Source of the DNA: Oscillibacter sp. ER4
Lineage (GTDB): Bacteria > Bacillota > Clostridia > Oscillospirales > Oscillospiraceae
Direction: 5' to 3'
Length of the DNA stretch: 51,489 nt
Assembly (NCBI RefSeq): GCF_000765235.1
Contig: NZ_JPJG01000091.1
Span: 1-51,489, forward strand
In this document: in pieces, positions 1 through 8,312 of the stretch
How the letters are laid out: each line of letters opens with the position of its first letter
Numbering within the stretch: position 1 is the stretch's first letter
Position numbers and translations under genes: made by a program
Notes under the pieces: generated by a model
Seen by the model: the letters and a program-made list of their open reading frames with translations, nothing else
What the model was told of the DNA's origin: nothing
Databases searched by the model: none

Positions 1-358
1 CCCGCCCGCCGTTTCCGCTTCCCTATTATCCTGTGCCGCAGGACGCGGGAAAACAGGCCGGACCTGTGCCTTTTTGATGAATCATAGCACAATCAGCTCC
101 CTACCGCAACGGTATGTTTGCGGTAAATATCCATCACCTTTCGCCCGCGTACACGGCAGTTATAGAGTTCGTGTCACCCAATAGATTGAATCGGCAATGA
201 GAAAAAGATGGATTCCGGTTGCAATTCACAGATGGGAGGAATGCATATGGAAGGCTTCATTACAAATGTTCTCAATTTATAAAGGGTACGATAAAGGGTA
301 AATGGCACCTCAAGGCAATAAAAAACCTTGAAGCCATTGAAGCTTCAAGGTTTTTCTC
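1..358. other. gene-free left edge
   Basis: I see no supported gene before the tRNA. One frame is open from base 1 to a TAG at 85-87, but 28 codons without a recognisable motif cannot be called the end of a gene. An 11-codon reading frame (247-282) follows a strong GGGAGGA site but is too short to call. Only the tRNA terminator at 320-350 is interpretable. Confidence 0.5.
320..350 (-). terminator. terminator of tRNA-Val
   Basis: A perfect 9-bp stem (CCTTGAAGC / GCTTCAAGG, 326-334 and 342-350) with a 7-nt loop is followed, on the minus strand, by a run of six T (A-run at 320-325). It starts 9 nt after the tRNA 3' end, a standard intrinsic terminator for a single-tRNA transcript. Confidence 0.88.
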
Positions 359-434
359 TGGTGCGCGGTACAGGACTCGAACCTGTGACCCCATGCACGT
401 CAAGCATGTGCTCTACCAGCTGAGCTAACCGCGC
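359..434 (-). tRNA. tRNA-Val (anticodon GAC)
   Basis: The minus strand folds into a full 76-nt cloverleaf: acceptor GCGCGGT/ACCGCGC, D stem GCTC/GAGC, anticodon stem CATGC/GCATG with loop TTGACGT, T arm ACAGG-TTCGAGT-CCTGT, discriminator A and an encoded CCA (359-361). Anticodon GAC reads valine codons GUC/GUU. It has its own promoter (450-478) and terminator, so it is transcribed alone. Confidence 0.96.
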
Positions 435-449
435 GAATCGAACAGTGAT

Positions 450-478
450 ATACTACTATATCCGCATTCTTTTGTCAA
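450..478 (-). promoter_or_regulatory. promoter of tRNA-Val
   Basis: On the minus strand a perfect -35 TTGACA (473-478) lies 17 nt from TAGTAT (450-455, 4/6 to the consensus). The -10 box is about 15 nt before the tRNA 5' end, so the leader would be only a few nucleotides. Fits a strong housekeeping sigma-A promoter. Confidence 0.72.
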
Positions 479-622
479 CACCTTTTTTCAAAAAGTGCGG
501 ATTTTTTCTTCCCCCCGTGAAGAGACTGTTTATAGCATACGCTAAGAGCTCGCTGATGTAAAGAGGGGAAAATAGCAGAAATTCGCCGCCGTTTTTCATC
601 TATTTTTCTGCGGGCACATTTC

Positions 623-651
623 TTGTCAAGCCGCCGTACGTTCTATATAAT
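623..651 (+). promoter_or_regulatory. sigma-A promoter of DUF1846-psuK operon
   Basis: TTGTCA (623-628), 17-nt spacer, perfect TATAAT (646-651). Transcription would begin near 658, leaving about 5 nt before the ATG at 663; this favours the downstream ATG at 696 as the start of the first gene. Confidence 0.82.
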
Positions 652-695
652 AGGCATATATTATGTGTAAATTGAAAATGGGGTGCTTTTTTACG

Positions 696-2180
696 ATGGG
701 ACAAATCGGTTTTGATAACGACAAATACCTTGCCATGCAGTCCGCGCACATCCGCGAGCGCATCAGCAAGTTCGGCGGCAAGCTGTACCTCGAGTTCGGC
801 GGCAAGCTCTTTGACGATTTTCACGCCTCGCGCGTGCTGCCCGGCTTCCAGCCCGACAGCAAGATCCGCATGCTTCAGCAGTTGCGCGACGACGCGGAGA
901 TCGTCATCGCGGTCAACGCGAACGACATTGAAAAGAACAAGGTGCGCGGCGACCTCGGCATCACCTATGATGACGACTGCCTGCGCCTGATTGACGCGTT
1001 CCGCTCGCTGGGGCTTTATGTCGGCGGCGTGTGCATCACGCAGTACGCGGGGCAGAACGCAGCGGATGCCTTCATCAAGCGTCTCAACACGCTTGGCGTT
1101 CGCAACTACCGCCACTACCCCATCGCGGGCTATCCCTCCGACGTCGCTCACATCGTGAGCGACGAGGGCTTTGGCCGCAACGAGTATATCGAGACGACGC
1201 ACTCGCTCATCGTCGTCACCGCGCCGGGCCCCGGCAGCGGCAAGATGGCGACGTGCCTCTCCCAGCTCTACCACGAGCACAAACACGGCGTGAGCGCGGG
1301 CTACGCCAAGTTTGAGACCTTCCCCATCTGGAACCTGCCACTCAAGCACCCCGTGAACCTCGCCTACGAGGCCGCGACCGCGGACCTTGACGACGTGAAC
1401 ATGATCGACCCGTTCCACCTCGAGGCCTACGGCGAGACGACCGTGAACTATAACCGCGACGTGGAGATCTTCCCCGTCCTGCGCGCGATCTTCGAGCGCA
1501 TCTCCGGCAAGTGCCCCTACCAGTCCCCCACCGACATGGGCGTCAACATGGCGGGCAACTGCATCATCGACGATGAGGTCTGCCGTCAGGCCTCGCGCAT
1601 GGAAATTCTGCGCCGCTACTACACCGCGCAGGTCGACGTCGCGCGCGGCATTGCTGACGCCTGCCAGCTCAGAAAGCTCGAGCTCGTCATGCAGCAGGCG
1701 GATGTGACGCCCGACCTCTGCCCCGCTGTGGCCGCGGCCAAGCAGAAGGCCGAGGAGACCGGCGCGCCCGCGGGCGCGATGGTGCTGCCCGACGGCCGCG
1801 TTGTCACGGGCAAGACCTCTTCCCTTCTCGGCGCTTCAGCGGCGCTGCTCTTAAACTCTCTCAAGGCCATGGCCGGTATCCGCAGCGACATGAACCTCAT
1901 CTCGAATCAGGTCATTGAGCCGATCTCAGCGCTCAAGATCCAGTCGCTCGGCCACCACAACCCGCGCCTGCACTCTGACGAGGTGCTCATCGCGCTGGCG
2001 ATCTCGGCGCTGACGAACCCCCTCGCCGACATGGCAAGAGCCCAGCTCGGCACGCTCCGCGGCTGCGATGCGCACTTCTCCGTCATCATCTCGGAGGAGG
2101 ACATCAAGCTCTACAAACGCCTCGGCATTCACGTCAGCTGCGAGCCGAAGTATGAATCCAAGCGTCTTTATCACAAATAA
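696..2180 (+). CDS. DUF1846 (UPF0371) family protein
   Basis: This 494-residue protein has the usual length and landmarks of the DUF1846 family, cytosolic proteins of unresolved function. It opens with IGFDNDKYLAMQ, then GGKLYLEFGGKLFDD and HASRVLPGF (about residues 30-55). A glycine-rich GPGSGK loop near residues 178-185 resembles a phosphate-binding P-loop. There is no signal peptide or membrane segment. I chose ATG 696 over ATG 663 because family members begin just before IGFDN and because the promoter at 623-651 would start the transcript only about 5 nt before 663; the ribosome site is weak (GGGG at 680-683). The pseudouridine-kinase-like gene follows after 18 nt, so the two are co-transcribed. 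A role in nucleotide or sugar-phosphate metabolism is only a guess from that neighbour. Confidence 0.9.
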   Translation: MGQIGFDNDKYLAMQSAHIRERISKFGGKLYLEFGGKLFDDFHASRVLPGFQPDSKIRMLQQLRDDAEIVIAVNANDIEKNKVRGDLGITYDDDCLRLIDAFRSLGLYVGGVCITQYAGQNAADAFIKRLNTLGVRNYRHYPIAGYPSDVAHIVSDEGFGRNEYIETTHSLIVVTAPGPGSGKMATCLSQLYHEHKHGVSAGYAKFETFPIWNLPLKHPVNLAYEAATADLDDVNMIDPFHLEAYGETTVNYNRDVEIFPVLRAIFERISGKCPYQSPTDMGVNMAGNCIIDDEVCRQASRMEILRRYYTAQVDVARGIADACQLRKLELVMQQADVTPDLCPAVAAAKQKAEETGAPAGAMVLPDGRVVTGKTSSLLGASAALLLNSLKAMAGIRSDMNLISNQVIEPISALKIQSLGHHNPRLHSDEVLIALAISALTNPLADMARAQLGTLRGCDAHFSVIISEEDIKLYKRLGIHVSCEPKYESKRLYHK

Positions 2181-2198
2181 TTCGGAGAAAGCAACATC

Positions 2199-3128
2199 AT
2201 GTCTAACGAAAAGAATCTTCCCTACGCCGTCGTCTGCGGCGGCGTGAATATCGACATCGGCGCGCACTCTTTCGCGCCGCTGCGCGCGAAGGACTCGAAC
2301 CCCGGCAAGGTCGAGCTGAGCCTCGGCGGCGTGGGACGCAACATCGCGCACAACATGCGCCTGCTCGGCGTACCGACGTATCTTCTGACCGCCGTGGGCG
2401 GCGATTCGCGCGCAAGCCAGGTCGAAGAGAGCTGTAAAGAACTCGGCATCGACCTTTCGCACGCGCTGCGCGTGCCCGACGGCCGCACCTCGACCTACGT
2501 GTTCGTGGGCGACAGCGACGGCGACATGACCGTGGCCGTGGCCGACATGGAGATCTGCGAAAAGTTGACGCCGGACTACTTTGCCTCGCAGAAGGAGCTG
2601 CTCGACGGCGCCGCCGCGGTGGTCGTGGACGCGAACCTGCCGCGCGAGTCCATCGCGTACCTTGTCGAGCACTGCGCCGCGCCGCTCTTCGTCGATCCGG
2701 TATCCACCGTCAAGGCGGAAAAGCTCCAGGGCTTACTCAGTCACGTCCACACGCTCAAGCCCAACCGCATCGAAGCAGAGCTCCTCTCCGGCGTGAAGAT
2801 CACGGATGACGCCACGCTCTATCAGGCCGCGCAGGCGCTGCTCGGTCAGGGCGTGCAGCGCGTATTCCTATCGCTCGGCGGCGACGGCGTGTTTGCCGCA
2901 CAGCAGGGCGAGACGCATTTGGAGCCCATCTGCAAAGCCGAGATGCGCAACGCCACCGGCGCGGGCGACGCGATGATGGCGTCCCTCGTCTGGTCGTTCC
3001 TCGCGGGCCGCGACCTTGCCGAAAGCTGCGCCGCCGGTACGGCTGCCGCGGCCATCGCGGTCGAGAGCGAAGAGACCATCAATCCCGCCATGAGCGCCGA
3101 GGCCGTTCTGGCCCGCGCCGCGAAGTAA
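2199..3128 (+). CDS. psuK: PfkB-family kinase, probable pseudouridine kinase
   Basis: A 309-residue ribokinase-fold sugar kinase. The N-terminal stretch with DSNPGK (28-33) and GGVGRNIAHNMRLLG (43-57) closely follows E. coli PsuK (YeiC), as do FVDPVS and HTLKPNRIEAELLSG further on; these go beyond the general PfkB pattern. The C-terminal signature NATGAGDAM (251-259) carries the anion-hole GAG and catalytic Asp257. PsuK phosphorylates pseudouridine to its 5'-phosphate, normally cleaved by the glycosidase PsuG to uracil and ribose 5-phosphate. No psuG lies next to it; it pairs with the DUF1846 gene 18 nt upstream. It ends at a strong bidirectional terminator. A related nucleoside or sugar substrate remains possible. 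Confidence 0.85.
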   Translation: MSNEKNLPYAVVCGGVNIDIGAHSFAPLRAKDSNPGKVELSLGGVGRNIAHNMRLLGVPTYLLTAVGGDSRASQVEESCKELGIDLSHALRVPDGRTSTYVFVGDSDGDMTVAVADMEICEKLTPDYFASQKELLDGAAAVVVDANLPRESIAYLVEHCAAPLFVDPVSTVKAEKLQGLLSHVHTLKPNRIEAELLSGVKITDDATLYQAAQALLGQGVQRVFLSLGGDGVFAAQQGETHLEPICKAEMRNATGAGDAMMASLVWSFLAGRDLAESCAAGTAAAAIAVESEETINPAMSAEAVLARAAK

Positions 3129-3143
3129 ATTTCTACGACAAAA

Positions 3144-3174
3144 AAGAACCGTCCGATCGGACGGTTCTTTTTTT
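3144..3174. terminator. bidirectional terminator, psuK / FAD subunit
   Basis: A perfect 13-bp palindrome (AAGAACCGTCCGA / TCGGACGGTTCTT, 3144-3169) is followed by T-runs on both strands. It separates the convergent psuK-like gene (stop 3128) from the leftward FAD-subunit gene (stop 3177). Confidence 0.92.
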
Positions 3175-3176
3175 GC

Positions 3177-4115
3177 TTATTTTCTCAGATTCAGCAGCAT
3201 CGCGACGTGGCGATAGAGGCTTCTCTTGACCGCGGGGGTCATGCAGGCCTCCTTGATGGGCATGGCGAGCTTTCTGAGCTCGTCCTCGGCCTGCGCGATG
3301 ACCTCGTCATCCGTGGCGTCGGAGTCGATCTTCGCCGCCGTCTCGGCCATCACGACCGGATGGGGCGCGAGCGCGCCCGCAGCCAGACGCGCGGGGCGAT
3401 TGCCGCCGCAGCGGAGCGCAAAGTTGATGATCGGGAAGTCGATCGTCGTGCGCATCGCGTACTTATAAAAGCCGCTGCGCTCGCCCTCTTCCGCCGCGGG
3501 GACGAAAAAGCGCGTGACGAGGATGGGCAAATGCTCGTGGCAGGCAAGGCCGTTGGCCACGCTGTGGCGCTCGATGAGGGACTTGAGGTCGGTGCGGTGC
3601 GTCTCGCCGTCTTCGATGTACTCGACCTCCGCCTCGTAAGCGATGAGCGCGGTGGCGACGTCGGAATAGTAGATCGCGCGGCAGACCGGCGAGTTCGGGA
3701 TCTGGTGGCAAATGCTGCCGCCGGTCTTGAAGCAGTACGGAAGGCCGCTGCGCCACAGGTGCGGCTGGTTGAAGTAAATGCAGCGGCGGTCCTGCATGAT
3801 GTTGCCGCCGACGGTGGCGATGTTTCTGATCTGCGGGGATGCCGTCAGCGACGCCGCCTGCGCGATGGCCGCGTAGCGGCTGTTCAAAAGCGCGCTCTCG
3901 GCAAGCTCGGTGAGCGTCATCGCCGCGCCGATGATGAGCTCGCCGTCCTTTTCCTCCAGGACGTGCAGCTCCGGAATTTTCTTCAGGAAGACGAAGTCCT
4001 TGTCGTCGCGCACCTCGTTTTTCAGCAGCGGCATGATGTCCGTGCCGCCGCCGATGTATGTTGGGTGCTCGGCGGAGACGACGTCGTGTAAGCTCTCTAA
4101 AACCTGTCCGCTCAT
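3177..4115 (-). CDS. molybdenum hydroxylase FAD subunit with extra Fe-S-type Cys cluster
   Basis: A 312-residue medium subunit of the xanthine dehydrogenase family, which passes electrons through FAD. FAD-binding motifs are YIGGGTD (20-26) and QIRNIATVGGN (about 95-105). Unlike ordinary FAD subunits it has an insertion with Cys112, Cys128, Cys136 and Cys145. Their spacing (16, 8, 9) equals that of the four cysteines I recall binding the additional [4Fe-4S] cluster of 4-hydroxybenzoyl-CoA reductase beta subunit (122/138/146/155 in Thauera). A low-potential reductive or aromatic-acyl role is therefore possible, but substrate is unknown. ATG 4115 was chosen over upstream in-frame starts: it has a GAGGGGG site and overlaps the stop of the Mo subunit (ATGA). 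No 2Fe-2S subunit lies on this strand; it may share the one at 8312-8785. Confidence 0.88.
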   Translation of the reverse strand: MSGQVLESLHDVVSAEHPTYIGGGTDIMPLLKNEVRDDKDFVFLKKIPELHVLEEKDGELIIGAAMTLTELAESALLNSRYAAIAQAASLTASPQIRNIATVGGNIMQDRRCIYFNQPHLWRSGLPYCFKTGGSICHQIPNSPVCRAIYYSDVATALIAYEAEVEYIEDGETHRTDLKSLIERHSVANGLACHEHLPILVTRFFVPAAEEGERSGFYKYAMRTTIDFPIINFALRCGGNRPARLAAGALAPHPVVMAETAAKIDSDATDDEVIAQAEDELRKLAMPIKEACMTPAVKRSLYRHVAMLLNLRK

Positions 4116-5743
4116 TTCACATTCCCCCTCTCGGTCGGCAGGATGGCAAATTTGTCGCACAGCGGCAGGCTGTTGATCTCAATGCCGCTTGCCCGGCGCA
4201 CCGCGTTCACGATGGCCGGCGCCACGGGCACCGTGGCAAGCTCGCCGACGCTCTTCGCGCCGTGCGGGCCGTATGGGTCGTGGCTGTTGACCATGTCGAC
4301 ATACGTGCGCGGCATGTCGCCCATCTGCGGGATGCGATAGTGCAGAAAATCGGTCGACAGCGTGCGGCGCGAGCGCGGGTTGATCTCCATGCGCTCATAG
4401 AGCGCGTAGCCCACGCCCTGCGCGATGCCGCCCTCGAGCTGACCGGCGACGGTCAGGCGGTTGATGGGCGTGCCGACGTCCACGACCTCGATGATGTCCA
4501 TGAGGCGGATGGCGTTGAGTTTCTTGTGGTATTCCGCCTTGACAAAGCAGACGGAGAACGGGTTGGGGCAGGCCGCGGCCTTGTAGGTGCCCGCGCCGAT
4601 GGGCACGCTGCCCTTGGGGGCGAACAGGATCTTGCGCGCGGCGTCCTCAAAGCTCAGCTCGAGCTCCTCGCCGCCGCTGATATAGTAGCGGTGGTCCTTT
4701 TCCTTGACCGTGCAGCCGTCGTAGATGACCTTGAGCTGCTCGACCATCTTCTTTTTCAGATCGTCGCAGGCGAGCTTGACGGCGTTGCCGCAGATAAACG
4801 TCTGGCTTGAGCCGAACGTGCCGGTGTTATACGGCGTCAGGCCCGTGTCCGCCGCGGTGATCTGCACGCTGGAGAGTGGGATGCCGAGGCATTCCGCCGC
4901 GATCTGGCTCTCCATCGTCTCGCTGCCCTGACCGATATCGGCAGAGCCGACGAGAAGATGCACGGACGCGTCGGCGTTGAGCATGACGACCGCGCCGCTC
5001 AGGCCCTCTTTCGAGGACGGACCGGAGCCGTGGCAGCTGAACGAGATGCCCCATGCCTGACGGATGTTTTCGTCGTCGATCAGGGGCTCTTTCTCGTCGA
5101 TCTCCTTCTGGATCTGCTGGCAGCGGCGCGCGCAGTCCTCAATGCCGTTGCTGCTGACAGGGATGCTCGCGCAGGGGAAGCACTCGCCCACCTGCACGTG
5201 GTTCATCAGGCGGAATTCGACAGGGTCCATATCGAGCTTCTGCGCGAGGCGGTCCATCAGAATTTCGCGGCCGAACGTGAGCTGCGTGTTGCCGTAGCCA
5301 CGGAACGCGCCGCCCGTCACATGGTTCGTGAAGACGCTCAGGCCGATGAACGAGTAGTTCGGCACGTTGTACTGCAATTTACGCGCGGCGGCGGCCACGA
5401 CCGTCGGCGTGTGCGTGGTGTAGGGGCCGGCGTTCAGGCGGAACGTCGTATCAAAGAGCTGCAGCTTGCCGTTTTTGTCCGCGCCGATGCGCAGATCGAC
5501 ATCAGAGGCGTGGCGCACGACGGAGTAGAAGTCCTCCTCGCGCGAATAGAGCAGCTTCACGGGGCGCTTGATCTTGCGCGAGATGAGCGCCGCGGCGTGC
5601 TGGGCGTGCAGCTGCTGGCGCGCGCCGAAGCCTGCGCCGACAAGCGGCTTGATGATGTGCACGTCCACTTCCTTGAGGTCGAAAAGCTCGGCCAGAATGC
5701 GGCGCTCCTGGAACACCGTTTGCGAGCAGCTGTAGATCGTCAT
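4112..5743 (-). CDS. N-terminally truncated molybdopterin-binding subunit, xanthine dehydrogenase family
   Basis: This 543-residue frame matches the large catalytic subunit from its cofactor domain onward: SCSQTVFQERR (Gln loop), VGAGFGARQ, GGAFRGYGN, a GSADIGQGSETM loop and GAKSVGEL, where the Glu is the expected catalytic base. It starts at the point equivalent to residue 204 of the complete paralogue at 6033-8312 (MTIYSCSQ against MTVWSPTQ), so the a/b-hammerhead domain and the start of the cofactor domain are missing. No matching sequence lies upstream in any frame; the DNA there is AT-rich intergenic sequence. A good ribosome site (GGGAGGTG, 9 nt before the ATG) nevertheless exists. It is probably a deletion remnant, perhaps still translated, followed by the FAD gene through an ATGA overlap. 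Confidence 0.82.
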   Translation of the reverse strand: MTIYSCSQTVFQERRILAELFDLKEVDVHIIKPLVGAGFGARQQLHAQHAAALISRKIKRPVKLLYSREEDFYSVVRHASDVDLRIGADKNGKLQLFDTTFRLNAGPYTTHTPTVVAAAARKLQYNVPNYSFIGLSVFTNHVTGGAFRGYGNTQLTFGREILMDRLAQKLDMDPVEFRLMNHVQVGECFPCASIPVSSNGIEDCARRCQQIQKEIDEKEPLIDDENIRQAWGISFSCHGSGPSSKEGLSGAVVMLNADASVHLLVGSADIGQGSETMESQIAAECLGIPLSSVQITAADTGLTPYNTGTFGSSQTFICGNAVKLACDDLKKKMVEQLKVIYDGCTVKEKDHRYYISGGEELELSFEDAARKILFAPKGSVPIGAGTYKAAACPNPFSVCFVKAEYHKKLNAIRLMDIIEVVDVGTPINRLTVAGQLEGGIAQGVGYALYERMEINPRSRRTLSTDFLHYRIPQMGDMPRTYVDMVNSHDPYGPHGAKSVGELATVPVAPAIVNAVRRASGIEINSLPLCDKFAILPTERGNVK

Positions 5744-5853
5744 ATGACTCGCACCTCCCAGCGCTCGGCCGCCTTTTATCCCTTTCGCGGAACTTTAAAG
5801 CGGCAACAGTATCATTGACACAACGCAACTGTAAGCATCAAAAATCAAAAAAT

Positions 5854-5883
5854 CGTCAAATTTTTTGTAAAATCGATTTGACG
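5854..5883. promoter_or_regulatory. operator-like inverted repeat between divergent Mo-hydroxylase operons
   Basis: CGTCAAAT (5854-5861) and ATTTGACG (5876-5883) form a perfect 8-bp inverted repeat with a 14-nt spacer, in the AT-rich 289-bp gap between the two divergent operons. Three more TTGAC(G/A) copies follow at 5897, 5925 and 5936. The repetition suggests a regulator-binding array controlling one or both operons. I cannot assign clean -35/-10 pairs, and no regulator gene is adjacent. Confidence 0.45.
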
Positions 5884-6032
5884 CTTAAAATTTTTTTGAC
5901 ACAGCCTGTCGAAATGCGTTTTTCTTGACGCTCCTTTGACGGTTGTGGTTCATTATAGGGTATCAGTAAAGGGTTTTGCCGCCGCATTTTGCGGCTGCAT
6001 TCGTTCCGATAAACATTCTGGGAGAATCCATT

Positions 6033-8312
6033 ATGAATTATCAATACATCGGTAAGAGCACACCCGTGAACAATTCCCGTGCCAAGGCCAGCGGCCTTCT
6101 GCGCTACGCAGGGGACATGAAGCTGCCGAACATGCTGCACATGAAGCTCGTGCTCAGCCCTGTCGCCCACGGGATCGTCAAAGCGATCGACTCCTCCGCC
6201 GCACTTGCGATGCCAGGCGTTGCTGCGGTATTGTCGTTTGAAAATACGGTGGACACTAAATACAATCGCGGTCGCGTTCGCATCAGCGAGGATGTCATGG
6301 ACCAGGAAACGCTCTTCAGCCGTCACGTCCGTTTTGTCGGCGACCGCGTGGCTGCCGTGCTGGCCGATTCGCCGGAGATCGCCGCAGCAGCAGCGGAAGC
6401 GATCCAACTCGAAATAGAGGAACTCCCCGCTGTCTTTACCGTGGAAGCCGCCAAGCGCGAAGGTGCGCCGCAGCTGCACGAGGACGGCAACACGGTCACA
6501 CTGCCCGAATGCGGCTTCGGCGGCAGATATGCCGATGTGCAGGGCGAAGAGTTCATCCACCGCTCACAGACGCAGCGTGTCTCGCATATCGCCATGGAAA
6601 CGCACTGCGCCGTGGCAGACTATAACCCCGGCACCGACCGCATGACCGTCTGGTCTCCCACACAGTCGACATTTGGCGTGCGCTCGTGTGTTGCAGCGCT
6701 GCTTGGAATGCCGATGAGCCATGTGCGCGCCATCAAAACGCCGATGGGCGGCTCGTTCGGCTGCAAGCAGGAGATAATCCTGGAACCGCTGGCCGCCGTC
6801 GGCGCAAAAATGACGGGACGCCCCGTCAAGCTTCAGCTCGACCGGCGCGAGACCATCCTCTGCACTGTGCTGCGCCATCCCATCAAAAGTGAAATTCGCG
6901 CCAAATTCGACAAAGGCCATATTCTCAAAGCGCTCGACCTGACCGCTGAGCTCGACGCGGGCGGTTATCAGGGTGTTTCGCCGGATTACATGGGATCCAT
7001 GTTCAAAAAGCTCTCCTGGGTCTACGGCGTGGAGGATGTAGCGTACCATGCGACCTCCACCTGTACGAACACGCCCATGTCCGGCAGCTACCGTGGTTGG
7101 GGCGGCCCCGAGACCGCGTTCATCATGGAAAACATGATGAACGCCGCCGCGCAGAAATTCCGCTGTGACCCGCTCGAGTTGCGGCTCAAAAATATCCTGC
7201 CGCCCGACGCAATCAGCAAGATTGGCAATTTCCCGCTCGGCGATGTCCGCCTTGAGGACGTGCTGCGCCTTGGCAGTGAACGTTTCCGCTGGTCCGAGCG
7301 CCGCGCCGCCGCGCAGGCGCAGGATCGAAGCAGCCGCTATCTCAAGGGCGTCGGCCTCGCCGTGTCCACCCATACCTCAGGCTACTATCCTCGCCGTCTT
7401 GACTGGTGCACCGTCACGGCCAAGTTTGAAGAGGACGGCTCGGCGAGCTTCAACTGCAACATCCACGACCATGGCTGCGGCACGGTTGCCGCGCTGAAGA
7501 ATATTGCCGCAGAAGAACTCTCCATCCCCCCTGACAGCATTGATTTCCCTGAGGGCGACACGGCATACAATGCGCTCGATAATGGCTGCTACACCAGCCG
7601 CACAATTTATGTCACCGGCCGTGCCGTGTTGGAAACGGCGCAGAAGCTCAAATCTCTGCTGCTGGAAAATGCCGCACGTCTCATGGTATGCAGTGCCGGA
7701 GACCTCGCCTGTCAAAACGGTGAGATCTTTGTCACCGCTGATCCCTCTCGCCGGAAAACCTACCGTGATGTTATCTGCTATGCCGCCGACCAGTGCGGCG
7801 GCAGCGGCGCAATTTTCGTTTCCCACACTTACCAGCCCTCGTCCAACCCCGGCCCTGCCGCTGCTCACTTTGCCGAGGTCGAGGTCGACACGCTCACTGG
7901 GCTCTGCCGCCTGACAACCTACACCGCCGCGCATGATGTAGGAAAGGCCATCAATCCCGAACTCTGCCGCGGGCAGGTCGGCAGCGCCTTGCAGCAGGGC
8001 ATGGGGCTTGTCTTTTGCGAGCATGTCAAAATCGACCCGAAGACCGGCCAGCCGCTCAACGCCACCCTGCAGCGCTATCACGTGGCACGCGCGTGCGACT
8101 TCCCGCACATTGAGACAGTGCTTGTCGAAAACGGCAGCCCCGAAGGGCCTTACGGCGCCAAGTCCATCGGCGAATCCTGCTTTGTGCCGGTCGCGCCGGC
8201 GCTACTTGCCGCCGTCAATGACGCACTGCAAACCGATCTGACCACCCTGCCGCTGACGCCGGAGAAGCTCATCCGCGCCGTGCAGGAAAAACGCAAGGAG
8301 GCGTCGCTGTGA
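6033..8312 (+). CDS. molybdopterin-binding catalytic subunit, xanthine dehydrogenase family
   Basis: A complete 759-residue large subunit of a molybdenum hydroxylase, which hydroxylates a heterocycle, aldehyde or aromatic substrate using water. The a/b-hammerhead domain occupies about residues 15-130 (KASGLLRYAGDM; FVGDRVAAVLAD). Cofactor loops follow: SPTQSTFGVR near 208-217, PMGGSFGCKQ, SGSYRGWGGPE, and GAKSIGESCFVPVAP near the C-terminus with the catalytic Glu. ATG 6033 was chosen because GGGAGAA (6020-6026) precedes it and homology begins there; the upstream ATG 5976 lacks a site. The stop overlaps the 2Fe-2S gene (TGATG). With the next two genes it makes the usual Mo/2Fe-2S/FAD heterotrimer. 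It is only distantly similar to the truncated paralogue, so the substrates probably differ. Confidence 0.92.
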   Translation: MNYQYIGKSTPVNNSRAKASGLLRYAGDMKLPNMLHMKLVLSPVAHGIVKAIDSSAALAMPGVAAVLSFENTVDTKYNRGRVRISEDVMDQETLFSRHVRFVGDRVAAVLADSPEIAAAAAEAIQLEIEELPAVFTVEAAKREGAPQLHEDGNTVTLPECGFGGRYADVQGEEFIHRSQTQRVSHIAMETHCAVADYNPGTDRMTVWSPTQSTFGVRSCVAALLGMPMSHVRAIKTPMGGSFGCKQEIILEPLAAVGAKMTGRPVKLQLDRRETILCTVLRHPIKSEIRAKFDKGHILKALDLTAELDAGGYQGVSPDYMGSMFKKLSWVYGVEDVAYHATSTCTNTPMSGSYRGWGGPETAFIMENMMNAAAQKFRCDPLELRLKNILPPDAISKIGNFPLGDVRLEDVLRLGSERFRWSERRAAAQAQDRSSRYLKGVGLAVSTHTSGYYPRRLDWCTVTAKFEEDGSASFNCNIHDHGCGTVAALKNIAAEELSIPPDSIDFPEGDTAYNALDNGCYTSRTIYVTGRAVLETAQKLKSLLLENAARLMVCSAGDLACQNGEIFVTADPSRRKTYRDVICYAADQCGGSGAIFVSHTYQPSSNPGPAAAHFAEVEVDTLTGLCRLTTYTAAHDVGKAINPELCRGQVGSALQQGMGLVFCEHVKIDPKTGQPLNATLQRYHVARACDFPHIETVLVENGSPEGPYGAKSIGESCFVPVAPALLAAVNDALQTDLTTLPLTPEKLIRAVQEKRKEASL

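Noticed and set aside
1-87. 28-codon open frame running in from the left edge
   Set aside because: Too short and without any motif; cannot be distinguished from chance.
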